Origin: SG8-41 sp963802355
GTDB lineage: Bacteria; Pseudomonadota; Gammaproteobacteria; Burkholderiales; SG8-41
NCBI GenBank assembly: GCA_963802355.1
Contig: CAWDIV010000024.1
Coordinates: 248,001-312,000, forward strand
Direction of reading: 5' to 3'
Length of the DNA: 64,000 nt
Shown here: piece by piece, positions 49,767-64,000 of the stretch
Position numbering within the stretch: the first letter of the stretch is position 1
Layout of the letters: each line of letters opens with the position of its first letter
Notes under the pieces: generated by a model
Told to the model about the DNA's origin: nothing
The model's database searches: none
What the model saw: only the letters and a program-made list of their open reading frames with translations
Made by a program: the position numbers and the translations under genes

Positions 49767-51683
49767 TTACGCCGCACGCCCCAGCAAATCCGCATCGGCC
49801 TTCAACCTGGAGATGAAATCGGCCAGACTCATCTGGCCGAGATCCTCGCCCTTGCGGGTGCGCACGGCAACCCTTTGTGCTACCACTTCCTTGTCACCGA
49901 CGATGACCTGGTAGGGCAGCTTCTGCAAACTATGTTCCCGAATCTTATAGGAAATTTTCTCATTTCTCAAGTCGGCTTTAGCCCGCACATCGGCGCGTTT
50001 CAGCTCGGCGGTCACTGCCTCCGCATAGCTTGACTGGTGCTCCGTAATGTTCATCACCACGGTTTGCACGGGCGCGAGCCATACCGGCAGGGCCCCCGCG
50101 TAGTGCTCGATGAGAATGCCGATGAACCGTTCCATGGAACCGACGATCGCGCGATGCAGCATCACCGGCACGCGGCGGGCGTTGTCCTCCGCGACGTACT
50201 CCGCCCCGAGCAACCCCGGCATGGAGAAATCGACCTGCATGGTGCCACACTGCCAGGAGCGGCCGATGCTGTCCTTCAGGTGGTATTCGATCTTGGGGCC
50301 GTAGAACGCGCCCTCTCCAGGCAAGACCTGGAACGGAAGACCGGCGTCCTCGAGGGCCGAGCGCAGCGCGCGCTCGGCCTTGTCCCACAGCTCATCGGCC
50401 CCCACGCGTTTCGCCGGGCGCGTGGCGAGCTTGTACAGGATCTCGGTGAAGCCGAAATCGGTGTAGACGCGCTTGAGCAGCGCGCTGAACGCCGTCACCT
50501 CCGGCTGGATCTGCTCCTCGGTGCAGAAGATATGGCCGTCGTCCTGCGTAAAGCCTCGGATGCGCATGATGCCGTGCAACGCACCCGAAGGCTCGTTGCG
50601 GTGGCAGGCGCCGAATTCGCCGTAACGCAGCGGCAGCTCGCGGTAGCTGTGCAGGCCCTTGTTGTAGATCTGCAGGTGCCCGGGGCAGTTCATCGGCTTG
50701 ATCGCGTAGTCGCGCTTCTCCGACTCCGTGGTGAACATCAGCTCCTTGTAGTTCTGCCAGTGGCCCGACTTCTCCCACAGGCTGCGGTCGAGGATCTGAG
50801 GGCAGCGCACCTCGAGATAGCCGTTGTCGCGGTACACCCGGCGCATGTACTGTTCGACCTGCTGCCAGATAACCCACCCGTTCGGGTGCCAGAACACCAT
50901 CCCGGGCGCCTCTTCCTGCATGTGGAAGAGGTCGAGCTGCGTGCCGAGCTTGCGGTGATCGCGCTTCTCCGCTTCCTCGAGCCGACGCAGGTAGGCATCC
51001 TGGTCCTCCTTCTTCGTCCAGGCCGTGCCGTAAATCCGCTGCAGCATCTCGTTCTTCGAGTCCCCGCGCCAGTAGGCGCCCGCGACTTTCATCAGCTTGA
51101 ACACCTTGAGCTTGCCCGTGGAGGGCACGTGCGGGCCGCGGCACAGATCGACGAAGCCGTTCTGGCGATAGAGCGAGATTTGCTCGCCCTCTGGAATCGA
51201 CGCGATGATTTCGGCCTTGTAGCGCTCGCCCAGTTCGCTGAAGAACTTGACCGCCTCGTCGCGCGGCATCATCTGCCGCTCAAGCGGCAGATCGCGCTTC
51301 GCGATTTCACGCATCTGGTTCTCTATCGCCGCGAGATCCTCAGGCGTGAACGGGCGCTGGAACGAGAAGTCATAATAGAAGCCGTCCTCCATTACCGGGC
51401 CGATCGTTACCTGGGCTTCGGGAAACAACTCCTTCACGGCGTGAGCGAGCAGATGGGCCGTGGAATGACGCAGGATTTCGAGCCCTTCGGCGTCTTTTTC
51501 CGTGACGATCGCGACATCGGCGTCGTTATCGACCCGATACGAGGTATCGACAAGCTTGCCGTTGACTCTGCCTCCCAGAGCCGCTTTCGCCAGCCCCGGG
51601 CCGATTGCTTTCGCCACTTCGGCGACCGTTACCGGCCGGTCAAAAGGACGGATCGAGCCGTCCGGAAGTTTCACATTTACCAT
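49767..51683 (-). CDS. thrS: Threonine-tRNA ligase
   Basis: 638 residues from ATG 51683; an upstream start at 51710 is less likely. The TGS domain ('VKLPDGSIRPFDRPVTVAEV') and SAD editing domain ('HSTAHLLAHAVKELFPEAQV', with the HxxxH zinc motif) come first. Next is the class II core with 'MNCPGHLQIYNKGLHSYREL' and 'RYGEFGACHRNEPSGALHGI', then the anticodon-binding domain. It charges tRNA-Thr and heads the translation operon, with infC following by 27 bases. Confidence 0.97.
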   Translation of the reverse strand: MVNVKLPDGSIRPFDRPVTVAEVAKAIGPGLAKAALGGRVNGKLVDTSYRVDNDADVAIVTEKDAEGLEILRHSTAHLLAHAVKELFPEAQVTIGPVMEDGFYYDFSFQRPFTPEDLAAIENQMREIAKRDLPLERQMMPRDEAVKFFSELGERYKAEIIASIPEGEQISLYRQNGFVDLCRGPHVPSTGKLKVFKLMKVAGAYWRGDSKNEMLQRIYGTAWTKKEDQDAYLRRLEEAEKRDHRKLGTQLDLFHMQEEAPGMVFWHPNGWVIWQQVEQYMRRVYRDNGYLEVRCPQILDRSLWEKSGHWQNYKELMFTTESEKRDYAIKPMNCPGHLQIYNKGLHSYRELPLRYGEFGACHRNEPSGALHGIMRIRGFTQDDGHIFCTEEQIQPEVTAFSALLKRVYTDFGFTEILYKLATRPAKRVGADELWDKAERALRSALEDAGLPFQVLPGEGAFYGPKIEYHLKDSIGRSWQCGTMQVDFSMPGLLGAEYVAEDNARRVPVMLHRAIVGSMERFIGILIEHYAGALPVWLAPVQTVVMNITEHQSSYAEAVTAELKRADVRAKADLRNEKISYKIREHSLQKLPYQVIVGDKEVVAQRVAVRTRKGEDLGQMSLADFISRLKADADLLGRAA

Positions 51684-51786
51684 TGCCAAATTTCCAAGAG
51701 GCCGTATCAAAACAAACCATACGGCCCCTGATCGGAACCTATCTCAACCAGAGGCGCGTGATGCGTTGCGGTACTTTCAGCACCCA

Positions 51787-51816
51787 TAAAAAAAGTGCGG
51801 TCTTGCCGCACTTTTT
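51787..51816. terminator. Bidirectional hairpin terminator upstream of thrS
   Basis: AAAAAGTGCGG (51790-51800) and CCGCACTTTTT (51806-51816) form an 11-bp stem with A/T runs on both sides, so it can work in either direction. It separates thrS from whatever transcription arrives from the glg side. Confidence 0.78.
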
Positions 51817-52199
51817 CGAAAACAGGGAAAGAGCACGACTAGGAACGTATGCAAACAATCGTCCGCGTTCGGCTGATCATGACATAGTCCTATTGCAGCT
51901 TGCTCGTTCCTGACCGGCGGGTCGCACTCGTGGTAGCCTGCGTCAAATAGTATCATGATTTTTTTACGATTATGACGCGATCGTGCCGTGACCCAGCGGC
52001 GGCAGTCACGCTGCGTCGGACCCGCGCAGTGGTTTTTGTGTCGGCACGAACACCGCCGTGAGCACGCTGTCTCACGACTGTAGGGAAAGCGCGGTGGTAG
52101 GCCTCGCAAGTACGAAAGAATAGCGTGCGGGATTTTGACTATTGAAATAAAATCAACCGCTTGCTGCAGCAATCCCGGACCCTCATTCTGCCTTAAGAC
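51817..52199. other. Divergent spacer between thrS and glgB, no gene seen
   Basis: This should contain the promoters of the glg/tre operon and, on the left, of the thrS operon. I see no convincing coding frame or clear operator. Confidence 0.45.
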
Positions 52200-54150
52200 G
52201 TGACAACGTTGACCCCTCAGAGCGACCCATCGGCGTTGAGCCGAAACGAGCAGCGCGGCCGTTTCAGCGACTACGACGCCTACCTCTTCAAGGAAGGCGC
52301 CCATGCACGCCTATACGACAAGCTTGGGGCGCATCTCACGCAAGACGGTGGCGCCGCCGGGGCGCAATTCAACGTCTGGGCGCCCAACGCCGTCGAGGTG
52401 TCGGTAATCGGCGACTTCAATGAGTGGCGTGCCGGCGCAAATCGCCTGCGGCAGCGCGAGGACTCGTCGGGAATCTGGGAAGGATATGTGCCCGGCGTCA
52501 AGCAAGGCGATTGCTATAAATATCGCATCGTTTCCCGATATGACGGTTACGAAGTCGAGAAGAGCGATCCGTTCGCCCTCTATTGCGAAATACCGCCCCG
52601 GACCGCCTCGCGTGTGTGGCGGCTCGATTACGATTGGGGCGACGATGAGTGGATGCGGCTGCGCCGCGGCGCCAACGCGCTTAACGCGCCGCTGTCCATC
52701 TACGAAGTCCACCTGGGCTCCTGGCGCCGCGACCCGGAGCATCCCGGGCAGCTGCTCGGCTATCGCGAGCTCGCTCACCAGCTGGCCGATTACGTCCGGG
52801 AAACGGGTTTTACGCACGTCGAGTTGATGCCGGTTACCGAGCATCCGTTCTACGGCTCGTGGGGCTATCAGAGCACCGGCTACTTCGCACCCACCGCGCG
52901 CTACGGCTCGCCGCAGGATTTCATGTATTTCGTCGATCATCTCCATCAGCGCGGTATCGGCGTCATACTCGACTGGGTGCCCTCGCATTTTCCCGGCGAT
53001 GAGCACGGCCTCGCGTACTTCGACGGCACGCACCTCTACGAGCATGCCGACGCAAGACAGGGATTCCATCCCGAGTGGCACAGTTATATCTTCAACTACG
53101 GGCGGCACGAGGTGCGCGCGTTCCTGATGAGCAGCGCCCTCTTCTGGCTGGAGCACTACCACATCGACGGCCTGCGCGTGGATGCGGTCGCTTCCATGCT
53201 CTATCTCGACTACGCACGCACTGCGGGCGAGTGGATACCCAACGTGTACGGCGGCAGGGAGAATCTCGACGCGGTGACGTTCCTGCGCCAGTTGAACGAA
53301 GCGGTCTATCGGGATTTTCCCGACGTGCAGACGGTGGCGGAGGAATCGACGGCGTGGCCGGCGGTCTCGCGTCCGGTCTATGTGGGCGGACTCGGATTCG
53401 GCATGAAATGGAACATGGGCTGGATGCACGATACGCTCAATTACTTCTCCAAAGACGCCTTGTTCCGCCAGTACCACCACGACCGGCTTACCTTCAGCGC
53501 GTGGTATGCATTCTCCGAGAACTTCATCCTGCCGCTCTCGCACGATGAAGTCGTGCACGGCAAAGGCTCGCTGATCGGCAAGATGCCGGGCGACAACTGG
53601 CAGCAATTCGCCAACTTGCGCTGTCTGCTCGGATACATGTGGAGCCACCCCGGCAAGAAGCTGCTCTTCATGGGAAGTGAATTCGGCCAGCGGCGCGAAT
53701 GGCAGCATGACGCAAGCCTGGAATGGCACGTACCTCAGTACGCCGACCACCGCGGCGTGCGGGATTGGGTGCGCGATCTCAACCGGTATTACCGGGCGAC
53801 GCCGGCGCTCTACGAGCAGGATTTCGATCCGGGCGGCTTCGAATGGATTGATTTCCGCGACAGTCACAACAGCGTACTCGAGCTTCATCCGCAAAGCGCG
53901 CTCCAACGGCTCCGTGGCGCTCGTGATCTGCAATCTCACGCCGGTTCCTCGCCTGAATTACGTGGTCGGTGTGCCACGCGGTGGATACTGGCGCGAAGCG
54001 CTCAACAGCGACGCCGGCGAGTACGGCGGCAGCGGCATGGGCAACTTCGGGGGCGCGCACGCCGTGCCCGTCGAGGCGCACGGTCGGCCGTTTTCGCTCG
54101 CGCTCACGCTGCCGCCGCTCAGCGTTCTCTACTTCGAAAGCCAGGGCTAG
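52200..54150 (+). CDS. glgB: 1,4-alpha-glucan branching enzyme, one frameshift
   Basis: GTG 52200 starts the protein. The N-terminal CBM48 domain ('AGAQFNVWAPNAVEVSVIGD') leads into the GH13 barrel: 'IYEVHLGSWRRDPEHPGQLL', nucleophile Asp in 'IDGLRVDAVASMLYLDY', acid Glu in 'QTVAEESTAWPAVSRP' and 'ILPLSHDEVVHGKGSLIGKM'. One extra base near 53880 shifts the frame; beyond it 'SFIRKARSNGSVALVICNLT' and 'GRPFSLALTLPPLSVLYFES' complete the C-terminal domain at 54150. The repaired protein has about 650 residues. GlgB adds alpha-1,6 branches to glucan. It is the first gene of the operon. Confidence 0.92.
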
Positions 54151-56111
54151 TGACCAGGAAGCCGGCTGCCGACGGTATCAAGCGGGTCGTGATCGAAAAC
54201 GTGACGCCGAGCGTCAATGGCGGCCGTTTTGCCGATCAAGCGCTGCGGCGGCGACTCGATCGTCGTAGAAGCGGACGTCTTCGCCGACGGCCACGACCAG
54301 CTGCGCTCCCTGCTGCTCTACCGCCGCCGCGGCGAGCGGCGCTGGTCAGAGGTCGAAATGAGCCTCCTCGGGAACGACCGCTGGCGCGGAGAATTTCCGG
54401 TGGGTGACATCGGCGCGTGCGAGTACACGATTGCCGGGTGGGTGGATCACTTTGCATCGTGGCGCCACGACCTGGCGCGGTGGTCTGCGCCGGAAGATAT
54501 CGCGGTTTCGCTCGCGATGGGGGCGGAAATCATCGCCATGGCAGCCAAGCGTGCGCAGGGCGCCGATGCCCGCCGGCTCAAGGCCTGGGCCGATAAGCTT
54601 GCCGGCGATGACAGGCTCGACGCACGCCGGGAAAGAGCATTGAACCCCGAGTTGAACGCGCTCGTTGCCCGGTATCCTGACCGCAGCCAGGAAACCACTT
54701 GGGAGCCGACGCTCACCGTGATCGTCGATCCGCCGCGCGCCCGCTGCAGCGCGTGGTACGAAATGTTTCCCCGCGCGACGGCCGGCAAGAAGCACGGCAC
54801 GTTCAAGGATTGTGAGGCACGCCTCGCGTACGTCGCGGACCTGGGCTTCGACATTCTGTACCTTCCTCCGATCCATCCGATCGGCGTCACGCGGCGCAAG
54901 GGACCGAACAATTCCACGACCTCCGGTCCCGGGGACCCCGGCAGCCCGTGGGCCATTGGCTCCAGGGAAGGCGGGCACAAAGCGATCCATCCCCACCTCG
55001 GGACCGAAGAGGATTTTCGCCGCCTGGTCCGGACCGCGCGAGCGGGCGGGATCGAGATCGCGCTCGACATCGCGTTTCAGTGCTCGCCGGACCATCCCTA
55101 CGTTACCGAACACCCGGAGTGGTTTCGCCACCGGCCGGATGGCACGGTGCAGTACGCCGAGAATCCGCCGAAGAAATATCAGGATATCTATCCGTTCAAT
55201 TTCGAGACCGAGGCATGGCAGCAGTTGTGGGCTGAGCTGAAGAGCATATTCGACCACTGGATAGCTCAGGGCGTGCGGGTTTTTCGCGTGGACAATCCGC
55301 ATACGAAGCCATTCGCAATGTGGGAATGGATGATCGGGGAAATCAAGGCGGCCCATCCCGAGGTCATCTTTCTGTCCGAAGCGTTCACCCGTCCCAAGAT
55401 CATGCATCGCCTGGCCAAAGCGGGGTACACGCAGTCGTACACGTACTTCGCCTGGCGCAATACCAAGGCGGAGCTCACGGAATACTTCACCGAGCTCTCG
55501 CAATCCGCCTCGCGTGAATACTTCCGGCCCAACGTGTGGCCGAATACGCCGGACATACTGACGGCGCAGTTGCAAACCGGCGGCCGGCCGGCTTTCATGA
55601 CGCGGCTCACCCTCGCCGCGACACTGTCGGCCAACTACGGGATCTACGGCCCCGCCTTCGAATTGCTCGAGCACGAGCCGCGCGAGACGGGCAGCGAGGA
55701 ATATCTGCACTCGGAGAAGTACGAGATCCGCAACTGGGATCTCGACCATCCGGACAGCCTGCAGGCGTTCATAGCCCAGGTCAACCGTATTCGTCGCGAG
55801 AACCCCGCGCTTCATGAGGACTGGCGCCTTGCCTTTCACGCCGTCGACAACGACCAGCTCATCTGCTATTCGAAATCGACCGCCGACCAGTCGAATGTCA
55901 TACTTGTCGTGGTCAACCTCGATCCGCGATTCAAACAGTCCGGCTGGCTCGACCTCGTCCTGCCCGAGCTCGGCATCGCCCCGGAACGTGCGTATCAGGC
56001 GCACGATCTGTTGACCGGGGCACGCTACACGTGGCGGGGATCGCGCAACTATGTCGAGTTAGACCCGCGGAAGCTGCCAGCCCACATTCTGCGGCTGGAG
56101 GCGGTGCGCCC

Positions 56112-56115
<4 letters not shown>
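54150..56115 (+). CDS. glgE: Alpha-1,4-glucan:maltose-1-phosphate maltosyltransferase, one frameshift
   Basis: GTG 54150 overlaps the glgB stop. It reads 'GIKRVVIENVTPSVNGGRF', then an extra base near 54231 shifts the frame to 'PIKRCGGDSIVVEADVFADG'. The GH13_3 core has 'SAWYEMFPRATAGKKHGTFK', the nucleophile in 'GVRVFRVDNPHTKPFAMWEW', Glu in 'EVIFLSEAFTRPKIMHRLAK' and 'YHSEKYEIRNWD'-like C-terminal parts. GlgE transfers maltosyl units from maltose-1-phosphate to glucan. It lies next to treS-maltokinase, whose product is its substrate, so the TreS-Mak-GlgE-GlgB pathway is complete here. Confidence 0.93.
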
Positions 56116-59471
<3,356 letters not shown>

Positions 59472-59485
59472 CGAGCGAGTTCACT

Positions 59486-59686
59486 AGGGGCTGTTTCAGA
59501 TTCACCGAAACAGCCCCTGATCCTGAAAACGGCAATTCAGCCACAGAGGAAAGAACACAGAGAACACAGAGAACACCAGAGAGATTCAAGGATTTGAACC
59601 GGCACACTGCCCGCACCAGATTGGTGAGGCATGAAAGCACTTGCGAGCTTGATTTTCCTCTGTGAACTCTGTTGATCTCTGTGGCT
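59486..59686. repeat. Composite inverted-repeat element inside the glg/tre operon
   Basis: A perfect 12-bp hairpin (AGGGGCTGTTTC 59486-59497 / GAAACAGCCCCT 59507-59518) is followed by imperfect terminal inverted repeats. These are AGCCACAGAGGAAAGAACAC.. from 59539 and ..CTCTGTTGATCTCTGTGGCT ending 59686. They enclose about 70 bases without a gene. CCACAGAGG-type sequences are dispersed intergenic repeats in many bacteria. It lies between the treS and MscS-like genes. Confidence 0.65.
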
Positions 59687-59794
59687 AACTGCTTTTTCTA
59701 GGCTGATAGGTTGCGGGGAAGCACGAGGGGAGAGCGGTAGCGAGGGGCCATCCCCTCGTATTGTTGCTGGCTCACTGAAGTGGAGGAGGGTTCG

Positions 59795-60468
59795 ATGGAA
59801 AAAGTCGACATGTTGCTCGAGCCGATCCGCGTGGTCCTCGCGCAGATCGGCGCGTTTCTGCCCCGGCTGGCGCTCGCCGTTGCCGTCCTGCTCGTGGGCT
59901 GGGTGGTGGCCAGAATGGCCCGGTTCGCCGTGGTCAAGGGATTGCGGGCCATCAATTTCAACGTCCTCACCGAGCGTGCGGGAACCGACGGATTCCTGCA
60001 GCAGGGGGAATCCGCAGCGACACTACGGATATTTTTGGCGCGCTGGTCTACTGGCTGGTCCTCCTCGCGACTCTGGTAATCGCCTTCAACGGGCTGGGCC
60101 TCACCAACATCACCGATCTGCTCGGGCAGCTCCTCGTCTTCGTGCCCAAGCTGATCGTGGCGCTGCTGATCCTCGTCTTGGGCGCCTACTTCGCGCGCTT
60201 CGTCGGCGGCGCGGTGCATATGTACTGCAAGAACGAGGGACTGCAGGATGCCGCGCTGCTCGGCAAGATCGCACAGTACGCAATCGTCACCTTCGTCGTG
60301 CTGATCGCCCTCGATCAGGCGAATGTCGGCGGAGCCATCATCCGCCAGAGTTTTCTCATTATCCTCGCCGGTATCGTGCTGGCGCTGGCATTGGCATTTG
60401 GTCTGGGCGGCCAGCGCTGGGCCGCGGATTTGCTCGAACGGTGGTGGCCTAAGCAACGCAAGGACTGA
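59795..60468 (+). CDS. MscS-like conserved TM-helix membrane protein, one frameshift
   Basis: GGAGGAGGG precedes ATG 59795. It has 'LPRLALAVAVLLVGWVVARM' and 'FAVVKGLRAINFNVLTERAG', then the G run at 60005-60009 shifts the frame. One base change yields 'TTDIFGALVYWLVLLATLVI', 'FVPKLIVALLILVLGAYFAR' and 'FLIILAGIVLALALAFGLGG'. This pattern of two helix repeats ending in GLGG is the conserved TM_helix module found in MscS-related proteins, without the cytoplasmic beta domain. It may help sense or release osmotic pressure in step with trehalose turnover. It starts about 320 bases after treS and ends 7 bases before glgX. Confidence 0.8.
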
Positions 60469-60475
60469 AGAGCGA

Positions 60476-62589
<2,114 letters not shown>

Positions 62590-62593
<4 letters not shown>

Positions 62594-64000
62594 AACGGCG
62601 CCACGATATGCCGTTCGGTGCAGCCGTCATCGCTCCCGATCTCGTACGTTTCCGCCTGTGGGCTCCTGCCGCCGGGACCGTCGAACTCTGCCTCGAACCG
62701 GGTGATGACGAGATGCTCCTGCCGATGACACGGCTTCCCGGGGGATGGTTCGGGCTCGACCAAGGATGCACGGCTCGACCGACGCGCTACCTCTACCGCA
62801 TCGACGGCGGCTTGAAAGTCCCCGATCCCGCATCCCGCTACAACCCGTTCGACGTCCATGGCGCGAGCGAGGTCATCGCTGCCGGCGATTTCGATTGGCA
62901 CGACACCGGCTGGAAGGGACGGCCGTGGCAGGAAGCGGTGATTTACGAGTTGCACGTAGGGACATTCACCGGCGAAGGCATCTATCGCGGCGTCGAGGGG
63001 AGACTCGATTATCTCGCGGCGCTCGGCGTGACGGCGGTCGAGCTGATGCCGCTCGCCGACTTTCCCGGGCGTCGTGGCTGGGGCTACGATGGCGTGCTTC
63101 CGTTCGCGCCCGACGCCGCGTATGGCCGGCCCGAGGACCTCAAGCGGCTCGTGCAAGCCGCGCACCAGCGCGGCCTGATGGTATTCATCGATGTGGTCTA
63201 CAACCATTTCGGCCCGGAAGGAAACTATCTGCACCTCTACGCGCCGCAGTTCTTCACCGACCGCCATCACACGCCGTGGGGGGCAGCCATCAACTTCGAT
63301 GGACCCGATAGCCGCGTCGTCCGGGATTTTTTCATACACAACGCCTTGTACTGGCTGGAGGAGTTCCACGTCGATGGGCTGCGCCTCGACGCCGTCCACG
63401 CCATCCACGACGAATCGAATCCCGACATCCTCACCGAGCTTGCAAGCGCGGTCGAGCGCGGTCCCGGCCGCGAGCGCCACGTTCATCTGGTGCTGGAGAA
63501 CGACTTGAACAACGCGCGCCTTCTGGCGCGGGATGCGGACGGCCGTCCGCAGCACTACGTCGCCCAATGGAATGACGACATCCATCACGCTTTCCATGTT
63601 CTTCTCACCGGCGAGGCGGACGGCTATTACGCCGACTTCAGCCGGGATCCCATCAAGCTGATCGGTCGGTGTCTCACGGAGGGATACGCCTATCAGGGCG
63701 AGCCTTCGGCATTTCGCGGCGGCGAATCGCGGGGAGAGCCCAGCGCTAGCTTGCCCCTCGAGGCGTTCGTATCGTATCTCCAGAACCACGACCAGGTGGG
63801 TAACCGCGCTCTTGGCGAACGGTTGACGCAGCTCGTGGAACCCAGGGCCCTCGCCGCCGCGGCCGTCATCGTGCTGCTCGCGCCATCGCCGCCGCTCGTC
63901 TTCATGGGCGAGGAGTTCGGCGCCGCCACGCCCTTTCTATTCTTCTGCGATTTCGGCGATGAATTGAGCGCCGCCGTGCGCGAAGGCAGACGCAAGGAAT
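62590..64000 (+). CDS. treZ: Malto-oligosyltrehalose trehalohydrolase, 3' end outside window
   Basis: From ATG 62590 the open frame runs to the edge (470 codons visible; the full enzyme is about 580-600 residues). 'MPFGAAVIAPDLVRFRLWAP' is the N-terminal E-set domain. The GH13_10 core has 'EAVIYELHVGTFTGEGIYRG', 'VDGLRLDAVHAIHDESNPDI' (nucleophile), 'HLVLENDLNNARLLARDADG' (Glu) and 'YLQNHDQVGNRALGERLTQL'. TreZ releases trehalose from maltooligosyltrehalose made by TreY, whose gene is expected nearby downstream. Confidence 0.95.

Noticed and set aside
52311..56004. Minus-strand frames of about 540-550 codons opposite glgB and glgE
   Set aside because: The plus strand carries complete GH13 catalytic motifs; the antisense frames are compositional by-products.

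Overview
The window looks like a GC-rich betaproteobacterial chromosome, probably a soil or sediment Burkholderiales- or Nitrosomonadales-type organism. Three things support this: several Bug/TctC solute-binding proteins without membrane partners, the translation block thrS-infC-rpmI-rplT-pheS-pheT-ihfA-merR, and PEP-CTERM relics. The assignment is an inference from gene content; no 16S rRNA gene is present. Many genes carry single-base indels, several next to short homopolymer runs. Two of them are in infC, which is normally essential, so part of the gene breakage is probably assembly error rather than decay.

Region 1 (1-12.5 kb) is a catabolic locus for an unidentified, probably carboxylic or amino acid substrate. 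The plus strand holds a frameshifted TctC, an Asp/Glu racemase-superfamily enzyme lacking the usual first cysteine, and a broken MmgE/PrpD gene. A scrambled joint of TctC and iron-dependent alcohol dehydrogenase fragments follows, then another TctC gene. The minus strand carries a tight seven-gene operon (12266 to 5235): MmgE/PrpD, MmgE/PrpD, cupin, DapA-like lyase, TctC, ornithine cyclodeaminase-like protein, TctC. A ~92-bp repeat with an operator-like palindrome lies upstream of both minus-strand units, which suggests shared control.

Region 2 (12.8-42 kb) is an accessory, stress-oriented stretch. It contains GNAT and YihY genes, two TIR-domain membrane proteins on either side of a DUF924-peroxiredoxin fusion, and chrB divergent from a superoxide dismutase-rhodanese fusion. 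Further along are an Hsp20 gene with a sigma32-like promoter, a four-gene operon (alpha/beta hydrolase, phosphoribosyltransferase, erythromycin esterase-like, DUF5335), a bacterial metallothionein and a stray nuoB with a nearby nuoB relic. A GH84-like glycosidase, an EF-hand protein and an Fpg/Nei glycosylase follow. Two paralogous cassettes each encode a 58-59 residue exported Cys-containing protein with a matching terminator and upstream inverted repeat. IS, PIN-domain and PEP-CTERM debris lies near 39-41 kb.

Region 3 (42.3-51.7 kb) is core genome on the minus strand: thrS, infC (apparent AUC start), rpmI, rplT, pheS, pheT, ihfA, merR, a class III aminotransferase and tRNA-Pro(GGG). Repetitive hairpin elements fill the rplT-pheS and pheS-pheT spacers.

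Region 4 (52.2-64 kb) is a plus-strand alpha-glucan and trehalose operon: glgB, glgE, treS fused to maltokinase, an MscS-like membrane protein, glgX and treZ (cut by the window end). TreS and maltokinase make maltose-1-phosphate from trehalose, GlgE polymerises it, GlgB branches the glucan, and GlgX with TreZ can return glucan to trehalose.
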